Shown here piece by piece: positions 1-11,767 of a stretch of 64,000 nucleotides of DNA; within the stretch, counting starts at the first letter, position 1, and each line of letters begins with the position of its first letter. This DNA comes from Misgurnus anguillicaudatus (lineage: Eukaryota; Chordata; Actinopteri; Cypriniformes; Cobitidae): positions 6,676,501-6,740,500 of the forward strand of contig NC_073351.2 in assembly GCF_027580225.2 (NCBI RefSeq). Reading direction: 5' to 3'. Under the pieces are notes generated by a model. The model saw nothing but the letters and a program-made list of their open reading frames with translations. It had not been told where the DNA came from and ran no database searches. Both the position numbers and the translations under genes were made by a program.

Positions 1-138
1 TGTTGTACATTGTGTAGTCAGATATTTTATGGCCAGACTTTTTACAATAAAAGCAAACCATATCTCGTAAGGGAGCAGGCTTACTAAAATTGTCAACAAC
101 TGTCGCCTTAGCGTTCCTACTCATCACAGGAGACTTTG
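1..138 (-). pseudogene. gypsy-like gag, zinc-knuckle part
   Basis: On the minus strand this is the downstream part of the gag fragment at 2990-3785. A Cys-X2-Cys-X4-His knuckle lies at about 27-60, but the position of the fourth ligand is Tyr rather than Cys. The reading frame matches that of the 2990-3311 segment once the intervening LTR-like element is ignored. The window edge truncates it. Confidence 0.6.
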
Positions 139-599
139 TGTCACGGCCTGAGCGGACCACAGACTACGTGAGTCTCGCTCCTACAACAGTTCCACCTCGA
201 GGAGGTCCCCAAAGCACCCCAATGACCAAGCAAACAAGAAAAAGAAAAATAATCTTTATTAGAGTTTTAATTTAATTAAAATAGCAAGGGGGAATGGGAA
301 AGGGGATCTAAAATTTCTCTCTCTCTCCCTCAGGGGGAACTACGGGCCAGGGGGCGTTGGAGGGAGAGGAGCCTGGTTCCAGGGGGTCCGGGAAAGGACA
401 GGGCAAGGGCCGGGCGGAGCTCCTTCAACCTCGGCCCACCTTCTGCAAAGGAAGACTTCCCGGGGCTCCTCGGTTCCTCCTGAGGGTAAAGCAGACAGAC
501 GTAAGTATTGCGTAAAGTTTCGATCAGCTCCGTACTTCCTAATTAACTCTCTTTTTCCTTGTCCTCGGATGCTTCCTCGATGGTGGATCGGACTGGGTA

Positions 600-1140
600 A
601 GTAGGGGCTGCAGTTCGTGTCACGGTGAGTATCTTATTTTTCCGTTCTCGACTTGGCGTCGAATGAGGTAAGTTCAACTTGTACCACTGTGCGTATCTTG
701 CTTTACATGTTTGCTGGGCGTAAGGTCGTACCAGGTAGGTTCAACTGGCGTAACGGTGAGTATCTTCCTTTTCAGGTTTTCCGCTTGACGTCGGACGAGG
801 TAAGTTTAACTTGTATAACGGTGAGTATCTGACTTTACAGGATCTCTGGGCCTGGGGTCACTTAAAGTGGATTCAACTTGCGTAATGGTAAATATCTTCC
901 CTTTCAGGTTTCCGGCTTGGCGTTAGATGAGGTAAGTTTAACTTGTATAACGGTGAGTATCTTACTTTACAGGGTCTCTGGGCTTGGGGTCACTTAAAGT
1001 AAATTCAACTGGCGTAACGGTAAGTATCTTCCCTTTCAGGTTTTCGGCTTGGCGTAAGGTGAGGTAAGTTTAACTTGTATAACGGTGAGTATCTTACTTT
1101 ACAGGGTCTCTGGGATTTGGGGTCACACTAGAGTGACTGT
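600..1140. repeat. 132-bp tandem repeat array (about four copies)
   Basis: The phrase GAGGTAAGTT recurs at 665, 797, 929 and 1061, exactly 132 bp apart. Each unit is itself two diverged ~66-bp halves, each with a GTAAGT/GTGAGT-like word followed by pyrimidine-CAG. Degenerate copies extend on both sides (about 600 to 1320). Confidence 0.85.
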
Positions 1141-1989
1141 AGCCTTAGCTCTCATCACAGGGAGTATCTCATGTTTCAGGGTTCCGGGGCTTCGAGTCGG
1201 TTAGGGGAGTTATAGCTTTTAGCTCGTATCACAATGGGGATTTCTACTTTTCGGGGTTCCTGGGCTTTACGAGTGGTGCTAGGTACGTGATGGCTTGGAT
1301 CGTGTCACAGGTAATATTACTAGGTACCAGGGGGGCAAGGAGATGTAAAAGCTGAGGTCATACGTCACCACTCTTATGCAACGCAGTGCAACACAGGGGC
1401 GGGGCCTCTCCAGTCGCTGGGGTCGCGACGACACCTTGCTATCGGTGAATCCACCTAATGGTCCACACGTCCTCTTCCCGTTCTCCTAGGGCAGGCGAAG
1501 ATCTAGACAGAAATAGCAGGTGTGAATATATCCAGGTCGCACACAATGCCCACACAGCGCCGGGCCCTCCGCTTCCCTCTTACAGTTCACCCACCAGCAG
1601 GTGCCCAAATGACCTCTTACTCCCCCCCCCAATACCCTAGTCAGGATCGTGGTGGTGTACACAAAGCAAAGCCAGCGGTGAATTGGACTTTTAAGTTGGA
1701 GCCTACGACAGCGTAGCGGCTCCCAGTAGAGGCTACAGACACTGGTCTTTTCCTAGGAGGGATACAGACATCAAGGACACGACACCTCACTGCAAACTTA
1801 GTGTACTCACATCAGATGATCACTCAGGCACTACACAGCACACACTCTTGGTGAATAAATAGGGTCTGTACTCTTCCTTGGGCATAAACCAGCGCTGGAG
1901 AAACGGGAGGAAGATCTTACTAGTTAGGCCGACGAGGTCCCAAACAAGCTCGGATGCTTCACTGGCCCTCGCTTGCGAACACACTCCGT

Positions 1990-2480
1990 TCCCGGCTCAC
2001 CCACCTACTTCACACTTGATGGGGCCAATAAGAGAGTAAATCACACACTCTTTTAATATGTTTCTATTATCGTATACACAAATCTGAGGACTCACACTTC
2101 TATTGTTCCAGATCACCACATGCAGTTCCCGGCTCGCCCACCCACTTCACACTCGGTGGGGCCGATAAAATGATACAGCACACACTCCTTTAATAGATTA
2201 CGAATTATCGTATGGAAAATCTGGGGTTACTCACACTTCCGTTGTTCCAGATCACCACATGCGAGTCTCGGCTCACCCACCCGCTTCACACTCAGTGGTG
2301 CCGCTAAAGGATGATACAACACACACTCCTTTAATAGATTATGAATTATCGTATGCAAAATCTGGGGTTACTCACACTTCCGTTGTTCCAGATCACCACA
2401 TGCAGTTCCCGGCTCGCCCACCCGCTTCACACTCGGTGGGGCCAATAAAATGATACAGCACACACTCCTTTAATCGTACA
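1990..2480. repeat. ~139-bp tandem repeat array (four copies)
   Basis: The word CGGCTC followed by an A/G-rich CCCACC stretch recurs at 1993, 2130, 2269 and 2410 (spacings 137, 139 and 141 bp). Units share CACACACTCCTTTAAT and GTTCCAGATCACCACATG. Lies inside the LTR-like element. Confidence 0.85.
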
Positions 2481-2989
2481 ACGGTCCGGCACACTTAATA
2501 GCGGTCGGGGTCGCCGAACGCCGTCCCTCTCTCCTCCAGGAGGTTTCAAATGTTGACAACACAAAGGATGTAGTCCGCCCAACATTGTCCACATGCAGCG
2601 ATAATCCAATGTTCATAAACAGCTTAACTGATTGTAATGTTCACCCCGTTATCCTCTCTAACAATGTTTTCCTGTTTACAGGTCTGCAACACTCGCCCAC
2701 TGTGATCTCCTTGCACAACGACTCGGCCCGTGACTGCTCCCAGCGATCTTCTTCCACGCAAAACGAACACTTCCTGGTTCCTCTCAACTCTCACTTATAT
2801 ACTCCCTACCCAGCGTGACTCACCCAATCGCCGTTCGCCACGTCAACAGCGCAGCTGCATGTTGTTCTGAGTGGTTGCGGGGATCCCCGGGAAACCCGGA
2901 AGTGACAGTGTTTCTACTAATGGGTCCGGGCGGAACCTCTCTCCGCCTCCTTTTGGTTCCGCCCCATTGAAGTCACTCCGTGACATTTG

Positions 2990-3785
2990 TCTTAACCTGA
3001 GAGGAAAACTTACTCGTGTCATTCTTAAAACTGACCAAATTAAATGACCCCCGATGAGTTAACACAAATTCATCAGCCATTACGGCAGCTTCAGAAAGTT
3101 TATTCACTTTGTGTTCAGTGATATGTACAGCTACAGCATGAGGAACACAATGTTTAAACTCTTCTAAGAGCACTAGTTCTCTTAACTGCTCTTTAGTTGT
3201 AATTTTAATTCCTGGAAATTTAATATTATAATTCCTGAATTTTTGGCGATATGCCTCAGGCACAAGTTGAGAGAGCAGAATAAACTTCCTGGGCTTTACC
3301 TGTGAAAACACACTGTAAGAACAAAGTCTAAAACTTTGTCGGCCACTTCAAAGACAAGGCAACTCGTTCAAAATGATAGAAATATTTTTCTATTGCCTTC
3401 TCAGAAAATGGCGGAACAAATCTTACATTTTTATGAACATCAAACACAGGTTCATGTGGTTTCCTCGGCTGATGTCGTTCACCGAGAGGCACCGATGAGA
3501 AAAAAATTTTGGGGGGAGGGGGGTATGTGCGCCACGCGCGTTGTTTGTAGACGCGCCCTTCGCCGTCATCCAACATGTGTACCAGACATTAGGTTGAGTT
3601 CGTGCTGCGCTGCAATAAAGTTGCTTCTTTGTACAGCTCTCAAGTAAAGTTTCTGAGGGACAAGCGAAGAAATCATCGAGCACTGAAGACATTTTGTTCG
3701 TAAATACACTTATACTTACTACGACAACACAAACAGTTCCGCACGTGAAACACCGTTTACTAGAAATACATCTCCCATCAGCCAC
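2990..3785 (-). pseudogene. gypsy-like retrotransposon gag, N-terminal part, broken
   Basis: Minus-strand pieces resemble the SCAN-like capsid region of fish Ty3/gypsy gag: a start near 3690, a YFYHFERVALSLKWP segment near 3340-3400, then LVPEAYRQKF and a VNKLSEAAVMADEFVLTH segment near 3060-3260. The frame changes and a stretch between the two blocks is missing, so it cannot encode an intact protein. Confidence 0.65.
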
Positions 3786-4301
3786 TGCTTCAAAGAGAAA
3801 CTACGCACTGACGTAACTACACTATTGCGTAACCTACTTTTAGAAAACTCCCACAGACTTACCACAAGTCAAAAACACACCGTAGGCACAAAAAGACGAA
3901 AGCGCTTTATCAGCTACTCACAAGAGCAAAATTTACGAATTTTTGTCAAATGGATTCACCTTCATAATGCGAGAAACTCCAGCTCCTAAATTACAGGGAA
4001 AAACTAACTAATTCCTACCTAGTCTTCAAGGGTGTACCAGGCTCGGGGCGACATTAAATGCTGAACTCTAATGATCAGTTAAACTGAAAGTCCGAAAGCG
4101 TACCCCCTACAGAGAGTTAAATCTCCACCCGGGATAACCCTTAAAAACAAAAAAGGCAAAATAACAAACAAAATAACAAGAAGGATTGCATACACAACCC
4201 AGCTGGATACACACTTACTAACCAGAGTTCTCTAATAAAAGGTAACCATTCACAAAAATTAAATCACATAACATTACTCACCAACATTCCTATACCAAAG
4301 G
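3786..4301 (-). other. retroelement leader region between primer binding site and gag
   Basis: No coding signal seen. By position it is the untranslated leader of the minus-strand gypsy-like element. Confidence 0.4.
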
Positions 4302-4319
4302 ATCGCGGACGAGACCCCA
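4302..4319 (-). promoter_or_regulatory. tRNA-Pro-type primer binding site
   Basis: On the minus strand this reads TGGGGTCTCGTCCGCGAT, matching 16 of 18 positions of the classical proline-tRNA primer binding site of retroviruses and many gypsy elements. It lies 5 nt after the LTR end at 4325 and upstream of gag, in the right order. Confidence 0.6.
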
Positions 4320-4324
4320 ATTCA

Positions 4325-4760
4325 TGTCAGGGCCGGCTCGTTCTCGACCGTAACATAAAATAGGTTCACACTTGCACAGATGATTTCACTTGCAAGACAA
4401 ATTTATTAAAGTAAAATGAAACCATTACAAAGAATAGTAATGTCTAGGGGCTTAAACAATACAAAATAATAATCCAAAAAGGTAAGGAATGTTGTTAAAT
4501 GTGAATCAGAAGAAAATGCAGGAGTACGGATGACTTCTCTGGAGACTGCCATTCCCCAGAGAAAGTAACAAGAGATGCATCAGTCCATCATTTATTCGCT
4601 CCACCATCAAAGTAATCAGGCAACAGGGGTCCGCAATCAACCACACGCTTCCAAGAAATTCTGCCACCAGCAGGAAAGGAAAGGGAGCAGAGGGTCGTAA
4701 CAATACAAGGATATGCTTGAAATGGCTCGAAGAAACAATATATAAAAGTACATCAATTAT
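4325..4760 (-). mobile_element. 5' LTR of the minus-strand gypsy-like element (distal boundary unknown)
   Basis: The gag-proximal edge is TGTCAGGG on the plus strand. Reading minus, a TATATAT box lies near 4735-4745 and AATAAA at 4407-4402, consistent with U3-R-U5 order. The outer end is not resolved; it may reach about 5050. Confidence 0.45.
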
Positions 4761-5464
4761 TCTAGTCCCACTTTAGGGTCCAATTATTAACTCTATTAAC
4801 TAACTATTAACTACTTTTGCCTCAATATACTCCAACTACTGCTTATTACTAAAGTAGTTTTTTATTTTAAGTATTTGTAGAAATGGGGAGGGTTAAGGAT
4901 GTAGAATAAGGTTTTACAGAATCAGGCATTAATTGTTATTTTAGTAGGTCTACTCATAAACAGTCAACATCTCAGTAATATTAATGCTAATAATCAACCA
5001 GTTGAATCCACTATTTATTATAGTATACATAATTGTTCTACAGTCCATACACAGTATTTAGTTACATCAGAAGTGTAAAGTCTGAGTCCGAGTCATTTGA
5101 TTTTGAGTATCTGCCGATACCGAGTCCCGATCCGATCCTTCTATAATACATAAAAAAAGAATAAAGAAGAGCGAAAAAACAGATCCAGGATGTTTCTTAT
5201 GTCATGCCGCACGCGTTGCTGTTTCTGTGTGGAGTCAAAAGAGTCTAATTCTGTGCCAGCACATAACTATAGATGTGTTAAAAAATAAGGAGAATATAGT
5301 ATAAATGTTCAGGGGTTAAATTGGGATTTATTTTGTGGGGAGGCTCTGTCATTAGGTCGTAATTACCTTGTATAATCAAAATACATTATTTTATGAAACT
5401 ATACAATAAGTTGTATCCAGTTAACATATTGTAATAAGATGAATGACATGGCTATATATACTTT

Positions 5465-5683
5465 AAAGGCGGAGTCCACGATGTTTGAAAAACGCGTTGG
5501 AAAAGGAGACGGCCGACTACCAAAACACACTTATAGCCAATCAAATCAAATCAAATGCCGGGTTGCGTATGTGTGGGGCGGGTCTATCAACAGAAGGTCC
5601 AGATTCTATTGGGGTAGGGGCGTGTTTGTTTGGGTGATTTCAAATATCAACATTGGCTTTCAAACATCGTGGACTCCGCCTTT
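5465..5683. mobile_element. 219-bp MITE with long terminal inverted repeats
   Basis: Starts AAAGGCGGAGTCCACGATG and ends with its exact inverse; TIRs are about 25 bp. Flanked by TATACTTT (5457-5464) and AATACTTT (5684-5691), a hAT-sized 8-bp duplication with one mismatch. Confidence 0.8.
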
Positions 5684-5924
5684 AATACTTTGTATCTAGA
5701 CTTCTATTACGTTTACATTCTTACCTCTCTCTCTATCTCTCATCTCTACAGTAATGTCAAATGATCGTGCGCAAATGCGCATTCTTGAGGTTCTGAGTGA
5801 GACGCAGAGCTGCGTCTGAGCACATGATGACAAAAACGATCAACGCGTCGTTTAAATGATCGGTAAAAACCTGGTTTTGTCGTGGGTTTCTTGCACGCAC
5901 GAGTGTGAAGCCTACGAATGAAAA

Positions 5925-6655
5925 CACGTCAAAAGGCTTGTTCGACTTCATGCGGCGCCGCAAAAATCGACAGCCGGGTGACGTCAAACTACCGCAAGAT
6001 TGACCCGCGAAATCATACGGAGGAGTTTGCTTTTAACTCATTCACCGCCATTGACGAGTTATCTCGTCATTTATGAGTTCATATTTAACTAATAAGTATG
6101 CCTTTCTGGACGAATTTCAAAGTGAAAGTGTAATACCGCTTTTATCCACCAGATGGCGCCAAAACGAATTTATCAAAAATGGAAGTTAAAAAAATATAAC
6201 GTTTTATTTTAACTCTCTTTATGTTTGATAGTCATTCTGAGTCTGATCTATAACATAAATGTCTTTACAAAAACGCAATTTTTTAATCTTTTTGCTCAAA
6301 ATGTTGTATTTTTGAAGAGAAATATCCATATTTCAGTGGTTAAATTAAGTAGAAAAAGTAAATATATAATGAAAGTTTTTCCCCCATTTTGTTTGTTTGT
6401 TTGTTTGTTTATTGTTTGTTTGAAAGCAGAGGGTGTGTTCTTTAATTTGATATAATTTGTATGTTTATATATTTATAGAGAATAATTTTTCCTGCAAGGA
6501 ATTTTGTGAAAATTTTGTTAAAATCACAAAAATGCAGGTGGGCAACTTTTCTCAAAAAGGCTGGCGGTGAATGAGTTAAATCATTTTTTTCGCGAAACTC
6601 TGACGCCATCCGGCTGCCGGTTCTTGTGGCGCCGCATGAAGTCGAACAAGCCTAT
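5925..6655. repeat. imperfect inverted repeat split by a TTAA MITE
   Basis: The ~80-bp block around AGGCTTGTTCGACTTCATGC (about 5930-6015) returns inverted at 6583-6650. The interval between them is almost exactly the TTAA-flanked MITE, so the arms were once adjacent or nearly so. Confidence 0.6.
6033..6579. mobile_element. TTAA-flanked piggyBac-like MITE
   Basis: Ends are TTAACTCATTCACCGCCA and its inverse, with TTAA at both boundaries (6033-6036 and 6576-6579). Just inside the left end is the palindrome GACGAGTTATCTCGTC. Length 547 bp including TTAA. No coding capacity. Confidence 0.78.
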
Positions 6656-6747
6656 TCTCTTCTCGTCAGTTCACACGCACCAGCGCAGCGCGTAAACTGG
6701 CGCGGAGCAGAGCGAAACCTTGACGCCGGATTTTAAACCCTGCATAT

Positions 6748-6851
6748 GTATCCGAGTCCTGATCGGGAGGTAACGTCAGATTCCGATCGAGTCTGAAACC
6801 ACGTGATCGGGGCCGATTTCCGTTCACGTGATCGAATCGGGACATCCCTAC
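6748..6851. mobile_element. terminal fragment of a hAT-like element
   Basis: Ends CGGGACATCCCTA, an arrangement typical of hAT ends (TAGGGATG inverted). A related GAGTCCGAGTC block at about 5078-5140 may be the other side of the same element, with the 5465-6655 material nested inside it. Confidence 0.35.
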
Positions 6852-7310
6852 TCAAAAGTATGTGCAGTTCGATTTGTGGGATGCTTTTGTGGAATGGTCT
6901 GAATAATTCGATCAAACAAAGTGTTAATATGCTGGAATTTAAAAAAAGGTACAAGAGTTTTATTTTTGATAAGTACAAAAGTGGTGAGGGTGAATGATAA
7001 TTCATTATTGATGTAATTGCTGTTTGATAATGACTTCTGTATATGCTTCTTTATCTAAATATTAAGATAAAGCATTACTTTAATGAATTAGTTTTTTTTT
7101 CTGTATTACTTAAAATGTTATGTTTGATTTATCTTGTTCGATTGTGAATTGTTTTAGGTAGTTACTGGGGGTATGTCTTGATAAGCCTAGGGCTTCTACC
7201 TATCCCTTTTCGATGTTTATTATGCAACATTTGTTTTATTTAATTGTATGTATATTCCATACGCATTGGCGTCTTTTAATTGTTCGAAATAAAAGATTTC
7301 ATTCATTAAA
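6852..7310 (+). mobile_element. 5'-truncated LINE 3' end
   Basis: Codes for a LLWNGLNNSIKQS...FKKRYKSF tail ending at 6997, like the C-terminus of non-LTR reverse transcriptases, then an untranslated region and an AATAAAAG/TTCATTCATT tail near 7287-7309. Clade not certain. Confidence 0.55.
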
Positions 7311-7393
7311 ATCAGTAGCAGTAGCCATATGTCAGGTATGTCAAATTTTGGGATAAAAAATCCTATAAAAATACACCAATGAATACTCTTATT

Positions 7394-7570
7394 GGCCCTC
7401 ATTTATCAAAAGGGTATACACCCAAAATTACGGTGACTTTGAGATTTATCAATGTGGACGTTGGCGTACGGCACGCTCAAATCCTACGCCAACTCAGGAG
7501 GTAGTGTACGCACGTTTTGAGTTAGTGCCGAAATGCGCAGAAAAACTATTCCTAACACCACAAAACGCAC
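7394..7570. mobile_element. PIF/Harbinger-like end fragment
   Basis: Starts TTGGCCCTCATTTATCAA, close to the end of the 59283-61215 element, and has similar GTACGCACG words. No matching right end was found. Confidence 0.35.
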
Positions 7571-8423
7571 TGACGAACTAAAATATAGGATATATTTTGA
7601 CCCACTGTAAAAAACAACATAGTAATTATAAACTTCAGTGTTTATTTTGTGTGACTTTACCAAAGCATTTGATTTGTAGGCATATGTATTCCTTCAGTTA
7701 AGAGGCTGTGCGCTTTACCTGAAGTTTCAGGGCAGAGCATGTGAATGGAGCTTAGCAGAAGCGGAGCGTTGTGCGGTGCGGTAATATTACCATCAGAGCG
7801 CCTTTCCGAAAAATTCTGCTCTGCTCGCTCATTACACTCAGCACCGCTCGCTCAACCCTGAACGCACTTTGATAATTTGCTAGTTCGAGAATCTGTGAAA
7901 ACGTCTAGCAATAAGTTATGGAAATCAAGCCTTATACACAAATGTTAAGTGAAAATCAAAGTTAAGATTGAGCAGAGAGAAGAAATTGAAAGGGAGTGCG
8001 AAGATACTGTAAGAGTTAGCAAATATTCAATGATAAATAAAGACATGAATAGGTACGGTAAGATGCTTGTGTTGAATGAAGCCAAATAAAGACATGAAGG
8101 TAAGATGCTTGTGTTGAATGGAGCGTAAATCCGATCATGATGACATGCGGACAAAATCATGGCCACAAATTATCTTTTATGCTACATTATGGACACAAAT
8201 TTACAATTCCTTTTCTTATTTAGTCGAAAGTATGGCCATAAATTTAGAATTCGTTCCCAATATTCAACAGTTTGTGTCTTGGAACGATTTATTATAATAT
8301 TTCGTAATTACTATTACAATTATTATCACTTTAAATTATGAATTAGCCTAGTAAAACATGTGGATGTTGTGGAAACAAATTGTTAATTTGAATTATATCT
8401 GGAGCTCCGAATCAAACTGGATC
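7571..8423. other. no gene seen; short tandem duplication at 8039-8125
   Basis: No coding region supported. An about 50-bp unit containing GGTAAGATGCTTGTGTTGAATG is present twice in tandem. Confidence 0.4.
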
Positions 8424-9192
8424 TAAAGCACTATTCGGATGGGATTAGTTTTCCAAACAACGTTTGAGTTTCAACGTGTCCCCCAGGACGTCTGTGATTT
8501 TATGTACCAATTCGGACGGGATTAAAATGATGCAGGCTATTCCAGAGATGGGAGTGTCTGTTTCATGCATTTGGGAGTTGTAGTAGCACGTGCTCTGGAT
8601 ACGCGTGTTTGTAATATTAAATATTTTGCTTTAAATGTAAAATTATGACATGTAATTTATTAATTTAATTTTAACAAATCAAAATAAAATATACAAATCC
8701 TACTAAAGTAACGTTAGCCTACGTGTTTTATATAACTGTCTGCTTATAACAAACACAAAGAAATGAAGAAATAATGATTAATAAAATTTAATATCTTTAT
8801 TAATTAACATTACCATTCCGGAGTTGGACAACTTTGAATGGAGTTTCTTATAATGTTAATGATATTACAGTGTTTAGTCTTAACAGTGTATGATATTCAG
8901 CTCGTCTTGATTTAATTACTTTATTTTGCTGAATGCAAAAAAACATTCATATCTGAATAAGACATTGCGGGCAAACACAGAAATTTGCATCCGGACGTGA
9001 TTAAATTTCTCAGAGGACCACTGAGTTTGGCGAAAAACAGTAGGTAAATTGCTCTGGAATTTTTACGGAGGTCGTCAGAGAAAAACACAGACATGGCCGA
9101 TTCGGACGGGATTAAAAACACAGAGGACCTCTGAGAAGCACTATTTTCTCAGAGGTCCCCCTGTAAAACTAATCCCGTCCGAATAGGGCTTA
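8424..9192. mobile_element. ~770-bp MITE with ATTCGGACGGGATTAG ends
   Basis: Left end CTATTCGGATGGGATTAGTTTT-like sequence returns inverted at 9163-9188 with one change. The same TTCGGACGGGATT word also occurs internally near 8511 and 9099. Target duplication not resolved. Confidence 0.6.
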
Positions 9193-9252
9193 AGATATAG
9201 CTAACAAACAACTGTATGTACAGAACAACACACTACAGAAGTTACTACACCA

Positions 9253-11230
9253 CTTTAAAGTGCCCATATTATGAAAAACTCACCTTTTCTGGGTTTTGGG
9301 GTGTTCATTTGTGTCTCTGATGCTCCCACACACATACAAACTTGGAAAAAAATTAATCCATGCTGTTTTGAGTGAGATACAGGTTTCTGAATGTCCTCTG
9401 CCTTGAGTCTCAGATTACACGGTTTCAAACTCAGCTCCGAAGTGACGTAACTAGCCGTTTCGTCACATTCAGTTTGAATTTACCCACCCACCACCCCACT
9501 TGCAGGTCTCCACCCACCAGGTAGCTAGAGAGCACAGAGAGCAGTCACTTCACTGATACCCTCTGTGCTGTCATCATTTCTCACTGAAATAACAGCGCTA
9601 TTTGGATATTATGGATTATACTCCCGCCTACTTATAAAAACAAAGTTTATTGTAGGGTTGCCAACTTTCTGAAATGGAAATAAGGAACGGGGGGGGGGGT
9701 TTGCCTGACATGCCCCCACGGAAGAGAATTTTGAAAAAAATAAGCCCTGAAATGAAGACTTCTGGTGAAAATAGTGGAAACTAATTAATACATTTAGATA
9801 AATATATTTCATACAACTTCTTAGGCCTAAATATTTAATGAATAGCAAAGTACGCCTAATAAGTATACAAGACTGACTGAACCACATAGATGTGAAATAT
9901 AAAGGCAATGTCATGATCATTTTGCCAACAATGAACCATGGTTTTGTTAAGTTTATAATACGCCCTCTTCAAAGACCCCACCCCTTTTTAAACCTTGAGC
10001 TATCTAAATCCATAATTATTTAATAAGAAACCCATCAGAAATGATTGACACATTATGAGACGGGAGGGAGCGGGACACAGGAACAGAGGGAGAGCACTGG
10101 AGAGATATATATGTGGATATATATGTTAGGCTAAACCTGTACTATCTCTTTTAATTATAATCACTTTCTTATCAACTATATTTGAGTTTTAAAAATCCAC
10201 ATAATTACATACCATATGAGCCTCTGGAGACGACTGATGTACAATGAACATTGACATTGCTCCATCCTGTGCCCGCAGCCTCTCGCTCCTCTTGTGATTA
10301 TCTCCTCATGCGTGCTGCTTTATATCACACACTCCGCCGTGACAAACAGAAAAAACGCGACGGCATATGGTACAATTGGCCTTGTATTCATTGTCCCTCA
10401 CGCATTTCAGCCACGGGTAGTCATTTTCCCATTCAATTCTATATTTTTGTTCTCGTTTCTTTTTCGCCGGCTGCTCGGATGCAGTCATTTTTACATTTCC
10501 CGCTGTTGTCACTTGTCGTCATCGTTGCTATGATACGTGACATCACAATGACTGAAACGACCAATTAAAAGGGCATTCCCTGATGGGGCTGCAAGATGTT
10601 AAAACGCTATACGCTGATAGACAAACAGAGGGAGAAATTACCGCACCGCCAGGGTTTTCTTATACAAATGACGCGGTCTTCGTTCATGGCTGACTGACAT
10701 ATTATAAGCTATGTGTCTGTCATGTATTTGCACTGAATTAATTTTCATAAAATACGGAACAAACTGCGTCCCGTATCAGTTCAATACGGAACAAGAATTT
10801 TATGTGTCAAATACGGGACGATTCTGTATTATGTGTAACGGTTGGCAACCCTAGGTTTTTGGAACCCGGAGTAATCTTATATACAGTGTGTTACGACGCA
10901 AATAGTCATCAGATTGTAGGCGATGAGACGTTCTTGCGAAATCTGATGTAAACAACAGACTATGTATCTATATTTCACGGATTACATTTTTGTGGACAAA
11001 AATGGTCATTGGATGTATTTTATTGGACTTTCATGGATCATTCACACATCTGAAACAGACTGGATTCGATTCGCGATCGTTGTATCAACACAAAAGGTAA
11101 GAAGTCACGTTATATTTTGCATGTTGTCATCTTCTGTCACAAAATACTACATTTATGATGCTAGAGCATCTGTATCTCGAAACAGAGATCATACATTGAT
11201 GCTAATCCCGTAAATTATACCTTTTAAATG
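9253..11230. mobile_element. unclassified fish repeat carrying a nested hAT
   Basis: Starts TTTAAAGTGCCCATATTATG, a widely dispersed fish repeat start as I recall it. The sequence is interrupted at about 9654 and resumes at 10854. The right boundary is uncertain. Confidence 0.4.
9654..10853 (-). mobile_element. hAT-like element nested in a repeat, with BED-finger exon
   Basis: Ends are TAGGGTTGCCAAC and its inverse. A minus-strand segment at 10512-10306 encodes a BED-type finger (YPWLKCV, CTIC, FSVCHGGVCDI, H) as in the first exon of hAT transposases. The flanking 8-mers agree only partly. No other transposase exons were seen, so it is probably non-autonomous. Confidence 0.55.
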
Positions 11231-11288
11231 TATAGTGATGTTATTGTTTGTAGACAGTAGGCTATATAGATATTTTTGCAGGCTAGAT

Positions 11289-11668
11289 AGTTTACAGCGT
11301 GGTTTCGAAAGTTAAAAAAAATATTTAACGGCTTTATTTTACAATTCTACAAGAACTAAGTAATAGTGCTTTGCCAAACTAAAAGTTTTTTGCCAAACTA
11401 ACCGAGACCGGGCCTTACCGCCCCGGCTTTTCTGACGAGGCTAACCCCGAGTCTCTTATAACTTACCGGTCCGGACCTCCCGCTAGCTTCTAGCAATTAG
11501 CACGTGGTCCACAAGCAGTATACATCCCCCGCCGGGTCTAAATTTATGTAATTTGTGAAAATAATGCGTTTGAAAATGTTTTATAACGGGAATATGTTAG
11601 TATTGTCCAGGGAAAATGAGTGTATTGTTGAGACTGCTACATCACAATTTACGCTGGAATCTTTGTGT
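11289..11668. repeat. repeat shared with 44067-44455, left part
   Basis: Nearly identical to 44067-44455. The first copy is broken after this point by the 11768-13427 element and resumes at 13433-13556. It contains a GC-rich double-hairpin segment at 11401-11460. Confidence 0.7.
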
Positions 11669-11767
11669 GTCATGATGAGTTTGACACACCGAGACCGGGC
11701 CTTACCGCCCCGGCTTTTCTGACGAGGCTAACCCCCGAGCCTCTTATAAGTGTGTCATCATTGGAAT

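Larger units (their letters stand above)
139..2985. mobile_element. 2.85-kb solo-LTR-like insertion with TTTG target duplication
   Basis: Begins TGTCACGG and ends CCGTGACA (8-bp inverted ends, TG...CA as in LTRs), with TTTG directly repeated at 135-138 and 2986-2989. It splits the minus-strand gag frame cleanly. Read on the minus strand it has an AATAAA at 260-255 and two tandem arrays upstream that would lie in U3. No coding capacity was recognised. A solo LTR from ectopic recombination is the best reading; a non-autonomous long-terminal element is the alternative. Confidence 0.6.

Noticed and set aside
10251..10568. Plus-strand open frame of about 105 codons
   Set aside because: It is antisense to the BED-finger exon of the hAT element and has no recognisable domain.
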